From the NCBI GenBank assembly GCA_000687655.1, contig JHWR01000006.1:102635-166634 (forward strand): a stretch of DNA of 64,000 nt. Direction: 5' to 3'. This document shows, piece by piece, positions 9,908 through 18,055 of this stretch (its first letter is position 1; every line of letters starts with the position of its first letter). The position numbers and the translations under genes are program-made. The notes beneath the pieces were generated by a model. That model saw only the letters and a program-made list of their open reading frames with translations, made no database searches and was not told the DNA's origin. This DNA is from Lachnospiraceae bacterium YSB2008. GTDB taxonomy: Bacteria > Bacillota > Clostridia > Lachnospirales > Lachnospiraceae.

Positions 9908-9928
9908 ATAAATCGCTGCGCGATTTAT
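9908..9928. repeat. Triloop palindrome in the purF leader
   Basis: ATAAATCGC and GCGATTTAT form a perfect 9-bp stem with a 3-base loop, just upstream of the purF Shine-Dalgarno region. Confidence 0.5.
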
Positions 9929-9950
9929 CTCATGTCGCGCTGTCGCCTGA

Positions 9951-9975
9951 TTCATATGTGCTTCGCACATATGAA
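9951..9975. repeat. Second triloop palindrome in the purF leader
   Basis: TTCATATGTGC and GCACATATGAA form a perfect 11-bp stem with a 3-base loop, directly next to the conserved hairpin at 9977-10010. Confidence 0.5.
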
Positions 9976-9976
9976 G

Positions 9977-10010
9977 AAGGCACTTTGAGCCATAAAACTC
10001 AAAGCGCCTT
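9977..10010 (-). promoter_or_regulatory. Leader hairpin of purF
   Basis: On the transcribed strand AAGGCGCTTTGAG pairs with CTCAAAGTGCCTT (one G-U pair) around an 8-base loop. The 5' arm is nearly identical to that of the gltB hairpin. No terminator T-run follows. Confidence 0.6.
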
Positions 10011-10041
10011 TGCTTTAATCATCTATTCATTTACATCCACA

Positions 10042-10069
10042 AGTATATATATTCTTTGGAAAAATGCAA
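10042..10069 (-). promoter_or_regulatory. Sigma-A promoter of purF
   Basis: TTGCAT (10064-10069), 16 bp, TATACT (10042-10047) on the minus strand. Leader of about 160 nt to purF. Confidence 0.6.
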
Positions 10070-10077
10070 GCGGATTT

Positions 10078-11019
10078 TTATTCTTCTGTATTTTTGAGTA
10101 TATCTACATCTCCTGATGAAGTTTCAATCTCCATCTTGTTGGTACCCTCACCACAGACATATTTGCCATCCTTCTTGGAGAACGAAAGATCTGAGTTGAA
10201 GTCGCCGCTTGATGTGTCGATTGTTGCTGTAATATCAGACTTTTCAGGAAGATACATTTTTACATCTCCTGAGGAAGCAGAAATATTGGTCTTCTCCGGA
10301 ACAGTAGAAAGTTTGAATTCCATATCTCCACTTGAAGCTTCTGCAGCTAGTTCCTTGATGTTTCCTGCGTTAAGCTTAACCTTACCTGAGCTTATAGAAA
10401 TATTAGTCTTTGCAGCATTCTCGATATCCAGAGTCATACCACCTGAAGAAGCTTCAATATTGATTTCATCACTTTCACCATGCTGTACAAGGTTTATGCT
10501 TCCGGATGATACGTCAAAGCTTATTTTCTTAGCAGTACAGTCAACATCTATTCCACCTGATGAAGCGTGAGCATCAAGTGCCTCTGCCTCGAAATCCTTA
10601 CCTGTGAAGCCGCCGGAGGATATATCAACATTAGCTGCTGTAAGCTTAACATCCTTAGGAACAGATATTTCCAGCTTCTTTTCGATATCATTGAAATCGA
10701 ATCCGCTTCCTGATGCGCAGTATCTCACAAAAAGAGTACTTCCATCAACCCAGGTATGAACCTTCATCCTGTCTTCGATTTCCTTATTGGTTGTTTCTTT
10801 AATAGAAACCGTATCGGTATCCTCACCCAGGAGCGTTACATTTCCGGACATATAATCTATATATACGGTATCAATCTTTTCAGAAATGTCTCGATCGCCG
10901 GGTGTATATTTATCACCGTTTTCATAAACATAGCTGAACTTATTGGTACATCCGATAAGACATCCGAGTCCGATAATAGCTACCGCTGAAATGAACAGTA
11001 CTTTACTAAGCGTTTTCAT
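10078..11019 (-). CDS. DUF4097-family beta-helix lipoprotein
   Basis: Predicted surface lipoprotein, last gene of an ECF sigma / anti-sigma operon. The signal peptide ends in the lipobox LIGC. The mature part is built of short repeats, each ending in an SSG turn (ISSGGF, ASSGGI, VSSGSI, ASSGGM, ISSGKV, ASSGDM, ASSGDV, TSSGDF, TSSGDV), typical of the right-handed beta-sheet fold of DUF4097. An in-frame TTG at 11034 lies inside the GGAGG site, so ATG 11019 is the better start (313 aa). It overlaps the anti-sigma gene by 14 bp. DUF4097 proteins often accompany sigma/anti-sigma or PspC systems; a role in envelope sensing is inferred. Confidence 0.85.
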   Translation of the reverse strand: MKTLSKVLFISAVAIIGLGCLIGCTNKFSYVYENGDKYTPGDRDISEKIDTVYIDYMSGNVTLLGEDTDTVSIKETTNKEIEDRMKVHTWVDGSTLFVRYCASGSGFDFNDIEKKLEISVPKDVKLTAANVDISSGGFTGKDFEAEALDAHASSGGIDVDCTAKKISFDVSSGSINLVQHGESDEINIEASSGGMTLDIENAAKTNISISSGKVKLNAGNIKELAAEASSGDMEFKLSTVPEKTNISASSGDVKMYLPEKSDITATIDTSSGDFNSDLSFSKKDGKYVCGEGTNKMEIETSSGDVDILKNTEE

Positions 11020-11971
11020 TTTTCTTTCCTCCAAATTTCCAAGTAAGAAGTCCTATTATAAAGAATATTGCTCCGAGTACAAGTCCGATCACAATTCCGA
11101 TAGGCTGAGGATAACTTGTAACCTGTACTTCATTCGGGTTAAGTGGCTCTCTGAGTAAAAATGCCATCAGATAGCTTGCTCCATACATTGAAAGTGTAAA
11201 TGCAGCGATAGCTGCTCCCGCTTTCATTAAGCCGTTTACAGGAAGATATCTGATTATCAGGAAAACTATCCATGCTACACCGAGAAGCGGTGCAGATATT
11301 CCAAATGCCATACCGAAGAATCCCGGCGTTTTTACAGTAAGTCCTATACAGAGCAGCATGGTTGCAAATGTAAGTGTATATGCTCCCATCAGGATAAGGC
11401 CTTTGAAATTTCCAAGATAAGCTCTTACAGGTCTGCGGGCAACTATAAATGGTCCAAAAGCTACGGTCAGTCCGAAGAATACCGACGATGCTGCGGTCAG
11501 GAACCAGTTACCTTTCGTATATAAACAGCATGTTCCGAGCAACAGTATAACACTAAATGTGAATGAACACATAGTATATAACATTTTATATTTAGGAACC
11601 ATGAGCGGTACTACTATAAGTGAAGTCGGTATAAACATGGCTGCAAGGACTATAAAGAACCATCCGAGCCCCGATCCATTTACAAGATTCACTATAAGGC
11701 ATACAAGTATCGGAATCGCAAATACTGCAGCAACTATACTTCCTGCCACGGCACTCTTTCTTTTGAAGAGTTTCGACTGGGATTCTATAACTTCTTCTCT
11801 TTCTTTAATCATCTCTTCGTCAATCATGTTGTCAGAAAGCATACTCAGCATATCCTTACATGATGGACACTCTGCCAGATGATCTTCTATTACTTTTATA
11901 CTGGATTCGCTGCACACTCCGTCTTTATATAACGGAAGAAGGTCGGCGATCATATCACATTCATATTTCAT
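11006..11971 (-). CDS. Membrane anti-sigma factor with zf-HC2 zinc finger
   Basis: Probable antagonist of the ECF sigma factor encoded just upstream. The N-terminal cytoplasmic anti-sigma domain has the zinc-finger pattern H-x3-C-x2-C (HLAECPSC) near residues 32-38. A helical linker leads to roughly eight membrane segments. Start ATG 11971 follows AAAGGATGG and overlaps the sigma gene by 11 bp, so the two are translationally coupled. The multi-pass C-terminal half is larger than in single-pass anti-sigma factors and may itself sense membrane state (inference). Confidence 0.85.
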   Translation of the reverse strand: MKYECDMIADLLPLYKDGVCSESSIKVIEDHLAECPSCKDMLSMLSDNMIDEEMIKEREEVIESQSKLFKRKSAVAGSIVAAVFAIPILVCLIVNLVNGSGLGWFFIVLAAMFIPTSLIVVPLMVPKYKMLYTMCSFTFSVILLLGTCCLYTKGNWFLTAASSVFFGLTVAFGPFIVARRPVRAYLGNFKGLILMGAYTLTFATMLLCIGLTVKTPGFFGMAFGISAPLLGVAWIVFLIIRYLPVNGLMKAGAAIAAFTLSMYGASYLMAFLLREPLNPNEVQVTSYPQPIGIVIGLVLGAIFFIIGLLTWKFGGKKNENA

Positions 11972-12467
11972 TTTCTTCCATCCTTTCTTTGATCTTAAGT
12001 CTGGCACGATGATACGTAACCCGGGCCCAGGTTTCTGTCTTACCGAAGATAGAACCTATCTCATTAAATGACAACTCTCCGAACACCCTTAACTGGAAGA
12101 CTTCTTTGTAGGGTTCTTCCAATGTATGAAGAATCCTATGGATACGGAAAGAAGAGTCTTTATCCGTTAGTTCTTTCTCAATGTCTTTCTTCGTATCCGG
12201 ACGTTCAACGTCCTCTTCCTCTGTAAATCTGGAACTTCGCCTCTTATCATCTATGAAGAGATTCTTTGCTATGGCACACAGCCATGTATAGCTTTCGCTC
12301 TCTCCACGGAAGGCCTTGTCAGTGGTCATCGCCCGGAAAAATGTTTCCTGGGTTATCTCCATGGCATCGTTCTGATCTTTCGTGAGTGTCATTACGTAAG
12401 AAAACACCTTCATATAAAATGCTTCGTACAGCTTTTCTGCGGTGTCCTTATTCAAGTATCTTCGCAC
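11961..12467 (-). CDS. ECF-family RNA polymerase sigma factor
   Basis: Group IV sigma factor of 168 aa. The sigma-2 region contains DAMEITQETFFRAM and WLCAIAKNLFIDDKRR; the sigma-4 HTH contains EEPYKEVFQLRVFGELSFNE and WARVTYHRAR. GTG at 12467 sits directly on the AGAAAGG site, so TTG at 12455 (11 nt after it) may be the real start. First gene of a sigma / anti-sigma / lipoprotein operon. An ECF-type promoter upstream suggests autoregulation. The sigma-4 domain closely resembles that of the second ECF sigma factor at 33195-33674. Confidence 0.93.
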   Translation of the reverse strand: MRRYLNKDTAEKLYEAFYMKVFSYVMTLTKDQNDAMEITQETFFRAMTTDKAFRGESESYTWLCAIAKNLFIDDKRRSSRFTEEEDVERPDTKKDIEKELTDKDSSFRIHRILHTLEEPYKEVFQLRVFGELSFNEIGSIFGKTETWARVTYHRARLKIKERMEENEI

Positions 12468-12491
12468 CTTTCTTCATGTGATCTCATCGAT

Positions 12492-12519
12492 TAGACGGAG
12501 TAAACATGATTTCGTTACA
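12492..12519 (-). promoter_or_regulatory. ECF-type autoregulatory promoter
   Basis: TGTAAC (12514-12519), 16 bp, CGTCTA (12492-12497) on the minus strand. The AAC-type -35 and CGTC-type -10 are typical of ECF promoters. The -35 region TTTGTAACGAA recurs before the second ECF sigma gene near 33730. Confidence 0.6.
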
Positions 12520-12557
12520 AAAAAAATAAAAAAAATTTTTGATTTTTACAATTTGAA

Positions 12558-12583
12558 AGAGCCTGCCGATAAAGACAGGCTCT
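12558..12583 (-). terminator. Terminator after the EAL gene
   Basis: AGAGCCTGTC pairs with GGCAGGCTCT (one G-U pair) around a short loop, 13 bp after the stop of the gene at 12597. The T-tract behind it is weak. Confidence 0.6.
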
Positions 12584-12596
12584 GAAAACCTTATTA

Positions 12597-14300
12597 TTAT
12601 GATATTTCTTTCAGCTTATCCAAATATGGAGTACCATCCAGAAGCGGTTCAAATTCTTCAACCGGAAGAGGTTTCTCAAAGTAGAATCCCTGAGCAATCC
12701 TGCAATTATTCTTGCGGAGAAGTCCAACCTGCTTTACAGTCTCAACACCTTCCGAAACACATTCCATGCCTATGTCATGAGCGATAGCAACCACATGTTC
12801 AAACAGACGGTTAGTGTTTCCTTCACTCTTCTCCTCATCTTCAGGGATAAGTGTTCTGTCGATTTTAATCACATTCCAAGGAATAGTCCTGATCAGATTA
12901 AGTGATGAATATCCATTTCCAAAATCATCGACGGAGGTATAGATTCCTTCCTGCTGAAGCCCACAAACCACTCTGTTCAGCTCTTTGAATTCGACATCCG
13001 TAGTTGTCTCGGTAAGTTCTATCTCTATATACTCATGCGGAACGCCGTGATTATCTATAATTCGTATAATCTTATCCAGAAGATTTGGATCTGTCAGATG
13101 TCTCCTGGAAAGATTTACAGATATACGTGGAACATCTCTGCCTTCATCAAGCCATCTTCTTATATCTCGTGAAACAATATCAAGCATGTGTAAATCAAGT
13201 CTGCAGATATCATTATTTCTTTCAAGGATTGGAATGAAATCCATAGGCATGACCATCTTGCCATCATGGAACCATCTGCAGAGTGCCTCCGCACCGACTA
13301 CCTTTCCCGTATTGACATCAACCTTAGGCTGATAATATGCCTTAAATTCTTTTGCGGTAAGCCCCTGTGCGAACTGATGACGGATGGTCATAATCTTCTC
13401 ACGTCTCTTATCCATCTCTTCATCATAATATACAACAGCAAGTCCACGCTGCCTTGCAACCTGAATAGCAGGATATACTTTATCCATAATCTGACCGGGT
13501 GCTACAAGAGGTTCCTTCTCCGTCACGTCATAGACACCGGCTCTGGCTGCAACCATAACGTACTTATCTTTATTATTCTCATCATAATATACAGGAACTC
13601 CGGCCAAAATTCTGAGAATTGTCGGCTTCAGTTCAGTCCTGAAGAAGAGTATGAAATTATCACCACCAAGACGAACTACTATCCCATCACCACCGATAGT
13701 ATCTTCAATATGTTTGAAGTAGTTTCTGAAAACTACATCACCCATCGGTCTTCCTATATCTTGATTAATCAGAGAAAAATGTCTGAGATTTATGCATGCC
13801 GCTGTATAACCATACTGCTCATGCTTCTGAATCTTTTCATCCAGATACCTCATAAAGGCACGGCGGTTCGGGTAATCATCCTCATCAAAATAACCGAATT
13901 TGTATACCGTTCTCTGAAGACGATTCCTTGCTATAAAGCTCATCAGCTGACGATGAACAATATCAACTATTCTGAATTCCTCTTCCGTTAATGGTTCTGC
14001 GTCCTTAGGTCTGAAAAGTGTTCCTTTAAGGATAACACCGGTTCTCGGAGTAATTCGTCTTTGGATAAACTGCTCACTTTCTACGCCGGTATCACGGTCG
14101 ACCAGAACTTCGCCCTTTCCTTCATCCTCAAATTTGATATTCTGGTAGAATTCCGTTACGCCTTTGGAAATATTAAAAAAATCACAGAACTCGTTAAGAC
14201 ATGCCACGAAAGCCTCCCGGTCAAAACCTTCCGGTTGGTTCATCATATCTGTCAAGCGTTCCATGATTTTGTAATACTCTAATCTTTTCTCTTGATTCAT
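12597..14300 (-). CDS. EAL-domain c-di-GMP phosphodiesterase with degenerate GGDEF
   Basis: Soluble 567-aa protein with an N-terminal region (about 1-130) of unknown ligand, a GGDEF-like domain (130-300) and an EAL domain (310-560). The diguanylate cyclase signature reads LGGDNF instead of GGDEF, so cyclase activity is doubtful and a GTP-sensing role is possible. The EAL domain keeps its catalytic set: GAEAL (about 335), VNLSRR, EIELTET, VDDFGNGYSS, IKIDR and SEGVET. This predicts active c-di-GMP hydrolysis. No membrane segment. Transcribed alone, ending at the terminator at 12558. Confidence 0.9.
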   Translation of the reverse strand: MNQEKRLEYYKIMERLTDMMNQPEGFDREAFVACLNEFCDFFNISKGVTEFYQNIKFEDEGKGEVLVDRDTGVESEQFIQRRITPRTGVILKGTLFRPKDAEPLTEEEFRIVDIVHRQLMSFIARNRLQRTVYKFGYFDEDDYPNRRAFMRYLDEKIQKHEQYGYTAACINLRHFSLINQDIGRPMGDVVFRNYFKHIEDTIGGDGIVVRLGGDNFILFFRTELKPTILRILAGVPVYYDENNKDKYVMVAARAGVYDVTEKEPLVAPGQIMDKVYPAIQVARQRGLAVVYYDEEMDKRREKIMTIRHQFAQGLTAKEFKAYYQPKVDVNTGKVVGAEALCRWFHDGKMVMPMDFIPILERNNDICRLDLHMLDIVSRDIRRWLDEGRDVPRISVNLSRRHLTDPNLLDKIIRIIDNHGVPHEYIEIELTETTTDVEFKELNRVVCGLQQEGIYTSVDDFGNGYSSLNLIRTIPWNVIKIDRTLIPEDEEKSEGNTNRLFEHVVAIAHDIGMECVSEGVETVKQVGLLRKNNCRIAQGFYFEKPLPVEEFEPLLDGTPYLDKLKEIS

Positions 14301-14376
14301 GTTACCACACCCCTATCATCAGTTAACACTACACAAGATTATTTGCCCCAATTTATGTAAGAATTATTGTAACATA

Positions 14377-15231
14377 TCATTCAGTATTATTCAAACTACT
14401 TGTGAATGCAATTGCTTTCTTTGGACATGCTTTGACGCATTCACCGCATCTTATACATTCCATGCTATTTGGATTCTTTGTAGGATCAACGTTCATTCCA
14501 CATACTCTGCTGCATGCACCGCAATCGATACATTTATGAGCTTCAAATTTCATCCTGACTAAACTAACACGCTGGAACAAAGCATAAAATGCACCAAGCG
14601 GACAGAGATACTTACAGAAAGGCCTGTAAATGAATATCGATGAGGCTATGCAGACTACAAGAAGTGAAAGCTTCCAATAGAACAATCCGCCGACGGATGC
14701 TCTTAAGTTTTCCTTCAGCAAAAGAAGCGGGAGCCCTCCTTCAAGGGTTCCGACAGGACACAGGTATTTACAGAAAAATGGATAGCCCACGCCAAATTCA
14801 TTTCTGTAAAGAAGCGGCAGCCCGATAACAAGCACAAGTAGCACGACGTATTTGAGATAGCGAAGCACCCTGTCCGGTTTCTCCGGAACCTTTATCTTCG
14901 GAGTAGGAATCTTATAAAGAAGCTCCTGAATAAGACCGAAGATGCAGAGCCATCCGCATATGAATCGTCCTACAAAAAGGCCTATTGCAGCCAGGTAACC
15001 GAGAACGTAGAACGGAAATCTCCTGTTCCTCTCAGTAAGCACCGCCTGAAGTGCTCCTATCGGGCATGCTCCAAGAGCGCCCGGGCAGGAATAACAGTTC
15101 ATTCCCGGAACACAGAACCTCTTGAGCGGTCCGGAATAAAGCGCTTTGTTTCCCGGAATAAATCCTTTTACATATGCGTTCGAAAGAGCGCCCCAGCACA
15201 CCTGAACGATTTTTCTGATATGCTTAGCCAA
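14377..15231 (-). CDS. NapH-like membrane polyferredoxin (4Fe-4S)
   Basis: Integral membrane iron-sulfur protein of 284 aa. An N-terminal cysteine cluster (GMNCYSCPGALGACPIGAL, near 40-58) is followed by about four membrane helices with two repeated FCKYLCP motifs. The C-terminal ferredoxin domain has two [4Fe-4S] motifs (CIDCGACSRVC and CIRCGECVKACP). Such proteins move electrons across or along the membrane; the donor and acceptor are unknown here. The start is TTG at 15231, overlapping the CXXC mini-gene by 8 bp, so the two are coupled. Confidence 0.88.
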   Translation of the reverse strand: MAKHIRKIVQVCWGALSNAYVKGFIPGNKALYSGPLKRFCVPGMNCYSCPGALGACPIGALQAVLTERNRRFPFYVLGYLAAIGLFVGRFICGWLCIFGLIQELLYKIPTPKIKVPEKPDRVLRYLKYVVLLVLVIGLPLLYRNEFGVGYPFFCKYLCPVGTLEGGLPLLLLKENLRASVGGLFYWKLSLLVVCIASSIFIYRPFCKYLCPLGAFYALFQRVSLVRMKFEAHKCIDCGACSRVCGMNVDPTKNPNSMECIRCGECVKACPKKAIAFTSSLNNTE

Positions 15232-15373
15232 GTCCTATACACTCCATACATATTCTTATAGCTTTCGCAAGTACAACACCTGCTTCACCTGAAACAAAAC
15301 CATATATACAAGCTGCCAGAGCTGCAATCAGCAGGATTATTGTTAGTATTGGAGACTGAGTTTTTTTCTTCAT
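15224..15373 (-). CDS. CD1871A-family CXXC mini-protein
   Basis: Forty-nine-residue membrane protein: a charged start (MKKKTQSP), one hydrophobic helix (ILTIILLIAALAACIYGF) and a C-terminal CMEC motif. It matches the family annotated as CD1871A CXXC motif-containing protein, which usually neighbours a NapH-like 4Fe-4S membrane protein, as here. GAGAGG precedes ATG 15373. The pair probably forms a small membrane redox unit; the substrate is unknown. Confidence 0.82.
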   Translation of the reverse strand: MKKKTQSPILTIILLIAALAACIYGFVSGEAGVVLAKAIRICMECIGLG

Positions 15374-15397
15374 ATGTCTTAACCTCTCAAGCAGTTT

Positions 15398-15423
15398 AAG
15401 CCGGTCAGTTATCTGACCGGCTT
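15398..15423 (-). terminator. Hairpin after the lemA/DUF3137 operon
   Basis: AAGCCGGTCAG and CTGACCGGCTT around a 4-base loop, just after the DUF3137 stop. There is no T-run on either side, so it may act as a weak terminator or 3'-end stabiliser. Confidence 0.5.
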
Positions 15424-15427
15424 ATCT

Positions 15428-16513
15428 TTATTGTCTTCTTCCAGCAGGATCAAGTATATCCTTAAGTTCATAGATTGAAATCATTGCATTTCCATAATTT
15501 GCTATACGCTGATTCAGATCACCTACCGGATCTCTCGGTGCATAGTATGGCTTCGTTGTAGGACCGAATGCTGACGGTGTAGCGCCCTTGAAGCCGTCAT
15601 TAATTGTAACCGTCATTACATTTCCTTTTATACATAATGCGAAGAAACACTGCTTACGAAGGTAAAGCAGATTCTCAATCATTGCAGGGGTCAGATACTT
15701 ATATGCTTCCTCATCATAGGTTGCGATAGTATCGAAGTTCTCTGCAAATTCATGGTTCTCAGTATCAATGACCGATACTTCTTTATCCTGAATCTTCTTG
15801 AACTGATTCTTCTCTTTTTCAATTCCGAAAAGATTCTTTTTGGTATAGGTACTCATAATGTTTACCGTACCATTTACGCTGAAGCTTGTATGGAATTTAA
15901 AAATTCCGCCGTTGAAGTAAGTTACCGTAGTAGTATGTCCATCATCATCGGTATGCTCAGTGTAAAGCCTGTAACCCATAAATTCGAAGGCTTCAGTATC
16001 ATAGTAATCTTCCCAATTATATGATGCTGTTGAATACATCGTTGTAAGATACTTATTTGGAAGCGGCTTTATCATACGACCTTCAACAAGTGCCTTGTCA
16101 AATGGCATTTCCGTATCGACCAGATCATAAGGATTGGTTCTGAATCCGGCCTCGAGCTTATCATCGAAAAGCTTAAATGTAGGATTGACTATCCTGTTCC
16201 AGTAATCATAATTTGCATACTCAGGAGACTGGTTCATCTTTCTTGTAACCATAGAAACCAGAAGCAGAATTATTACAACCGGAACGATTAACGGCATGAT
16301 GATCAGCAGAAGCGGCAGAGCCAGTATTATTCCGACCACAAGCAATGCTGTTCTTCCTCCGGGAGTCATCGCATCGAATTTCTCTTTGAGGTTTATCTTA
16401 TCAAAGAGTGATTTTGGTGCGATGGATGCAAAGTAATTACACTCCATCATGAGCTGTTCTTTTTTACCCTGATCCAGCCATCCGCTATACAGTTTTTGTC
16501 TGAGTTCTCCCAT
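15428..16513 (-). CDS. DUF3137-family membrane protein
   Basis: 361 aa. The N-terminal cytoplasmic part is followed by one hairpin-like hydrophobic region (about 70-105) and a C-terminal domain with YRLYTEHTDDDGHTTTVTYF, typical of DUF3137. In many bacteria DUF3137 follows lemA; here it starts 11 bp after lemA, so the two are one operon. Molecular function is unknown; a LemA partner at the membrane is inferred. Confidence 0.8.
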   Translation of the reverse strand: MGELRQKLYSGWLDQGKKEQLMMECNYFASIAPKSLFDKINLKEKFDAMTPGGRTALLVVGIILALPLLLIIMPLIVPVVIILLLVSMVTRKMNQSPEYANYDYWNRIVNPTFKLFDDKLEAGFRTNPYDLVDTEMPFDKALVEGRMIKPLPNKYLTTMYSTASYNWEDYYDTEAFEFMGYRLYTEHTDDDGHTTTVTYFNGGIFKFHTSFSVNGTVNIMSTYTKKNLFGIEKEKNQFKKIQDKEVSVIDTENHEFAENFDTIATYDEEAYKYLTPAMIENLLYLRKQCFFALCIKGNVMTVTINDGFKGATPSAFGPTTKPYYAPRDPVGDLNQRIANYGNAMISIYELKDILDPAGRRQ

Positions 16514-16524
16514 ATCTTATACCT

Positions 16525-17100
16525 TTAGAAATTCAGATTCATACTCATATCAATGTTCTTAAGCTGATCGAGATTCTCCTCATGAATGTAATCCATCTTC
16601 GTAACACCCTTCATACCACAAACGATGGATGATGGGAATGTAACTGTATAATTGTTAAGCTTGGTTATATTTCCGTTTACCGCACGTCTTGATGCAGAAT
16701 ACTGCTGAGACTGCTCTGAAAGCTTATTGATGAGATTGTTAAAAATCTCAGCACTCTTAAGTTCAGGATAAGCCTCACCAAGTGCAAAGAGTCCTCTCAT
16801 TGCCTGTTCCTGAGTCTTAGATGCCTCGTTAAGCTGGCTTATGGATGCATGCATAGGAATCTGAGAAAGTTTTCTGATATCCTCAAACACCTTCTGCTCA
16901 TGCTGTGCATACTGCTCTGCAATAGTCTTGCCCTGCATGAGAACATCGTATCTTTGTCTGAGCTGTATCTCAACTCCTGACAGTGACTCCTCAATCTTAA
17001 GTTTAACACGGTTAATGTTGTTTGATACGGATATGAACCATCCAATCACACAAAGAACCAACGCAAGTAAAACAATAATTGCAATTCCTGCTCCTGACAT
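16525..17100 (-). CDS. lemA: LemA family protein
   Basis: 191-aa LemA protein. One N-terminal membrane helix (about 4-25) leads to a long four-helix cytoplasmic or extracytoplasmic bundle with the family motifs VSNNINRVKLKIEESLSGVE and QLRQRYDVL, then LFALGEAYPELKSAEIFNNL and SRRAVNGNITKLN. LemA function is unsettled. Followed 11 bp later by DUF3137. AAAGGAGAA precedes ATG 17100. Confidence 0.92.
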   Translation of the reverse strand: MSGAGIAIIVLLALVLCVIGWFISVSNNINRVKLKIEESLSGVEIQLRQRYDVLMQGKTIAEQYAQHEQKVFEDIRKLSQIPMHASISQLNEASKTQEQAMRGLFALGEAYPELKSAEIFNNLINKLSEQSQQYSASRRAVNGNITKLNNYTVTFPSSIVCGMKGVTKMDYIHEENLDQLKNIDMSMNLNF

Positions 17101-17239
17101 AATAATTCTCCTTTCATTATGTACCTCATCTGCAATCAGAAAATGTCATCCTCTGATGTACAGACTCACTATAACACAGTTCCTAAACTACGCCAACATT
17201 ATATCAATTATTATAGTATAAAATGTATGGTTAGTTCAG

Positions 17240-17287
17240 AAAAATACCGCTCCGTATTTCTCATCTTCAGAGAAATAAAGAGCGGTA
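17240..17287 (-). terminator. Terminator of the zinc-ribbon/LURP-one operon
   Basis: On the minus strand TACCGCTC...GAGCGGTA form the base of a long hairpin followed by a T-rich run. The upper stem (17255-17277) is the TATTTCTC / 7 nt / GAGAAATA inverted repeat that also occurs at 20413-20451 and 21643-21667. Confidence 0.75.
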
Positions 17288-17296
17288 CATTTTTCA

Positions 17297-18022
17297 TTAG
17301 TTATTCTGATCAAAATAATCCTTATATTCTGAGATTATAATCTTCTCTCTTCCCGGATTCTCTTCAAAAGCCAGTGCCGCAATAAGCGCCGCGAGTGCTC
17401 CGAGTGCTGTGAAAGCTCCGCTGGAAATATTGAACATCTGATAAACATCCATATGATTAAGATAGATTCCCACAAAATCATCCTTTGTGGAGAATGCCAT
17501 CTCCGTAAGTTCTGAATAATAAAGCTCCGGAACCTTTTTGCCTGAGAATACTATCTTCTCATCCGTCAGTATAAAGCCATGCTTTCCCGATGAAAAAAGA
17601 CCTGTATTTGCATAAAAGAGAATATTGTCTTTTCTTGTAACCTTACCATCGAGACGCTTAAGGAAAGGATCAAGCTTATCCTCCTTTATCCCCGGAGCAT
17701 ACAATCCGTAGTCCGGAAGGATCGACTGCGCAATGTAGTCTCTGATGAATTCGGCAGTTCCGAGTTCATTTATACAATAATTAAATGACTTAAGTGTCTT
17801 CTTTGAGTCCGGACCTCTCTGAAGCTTCTTCAGCTGTACCTGAAAATCAAACCAGTCAGTCTTTATGAAGCCATCATCTGCCTTTCCTATGGCAGCGCTC
17901 ATGTCCTTCGACCCTTCTATCTTGAATGTATAATCACAATATTCACATTTCAATATGTTTCTGTCTTTATTCAGCTTGCCTCCGCAGTTAGGACATTTAT
18001 CAATCCCCACAAGAGTCCTCAT
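17297..18022 (-). CDS. Zinc-ribbon protein with PH-like domain
   Basis: 241 aa. The N-terminal zinc ribbon CPNCGG...CEYCDY spans residues 10-30. A helical region follows, then a beta-rich segment (about 145-200: HGFILTDEKIVFSGKK, YYSELTEM) that resembles bacterial PH-type domains found in proteins of this kind. A small hydrophobic AALIAALAFEE stretch lies near the C terminus. Lies 33 bp after the LURP-one-like gene and before a strong terminator. Function unknown; the family assignment is by motif only. Confidence 0.6.
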   Translation of the reverse strand: MRTLVGIDKCPNCGGKLNKDRNILKCEYCDYTFKIEGSKDMSAAIGKADDGFIKTDWFDFQVQLKKLQRGPDSKKTLKSFNYCINELGTAEFIRDYIAQSILPDYGLYAPGIKEDKLDPFLKRLDGKVTRKDNILFYANTGLFSSGKHGFILTDEKIVFSGKKVPELYYSELTEMAFSTKDDFVGIYLNHMDVYQMFNISSGAFTALGALAALIAALAFEENPGREKIIISEYKDYFDQNN

Positions 18023-18055
18023 ACTTTATTTCCTCCTGAAAATGAAATGAACAAA

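Noticed and set aside
1715..10010. ANTAR antiterminator targets in nitrogen leaders
   Set aside because: ANTAR sites need paired hairpins with hexaloops having A at 1 and G at 4. The six-base loops here (TTTATA, TGTTTT) do not fit and no terminator follows.
13266..13991. Plus-strand open frame of 241 codons
   Set aside because: Opposite the EAL gene; cysteine/isoleucine-rich shadow translation.
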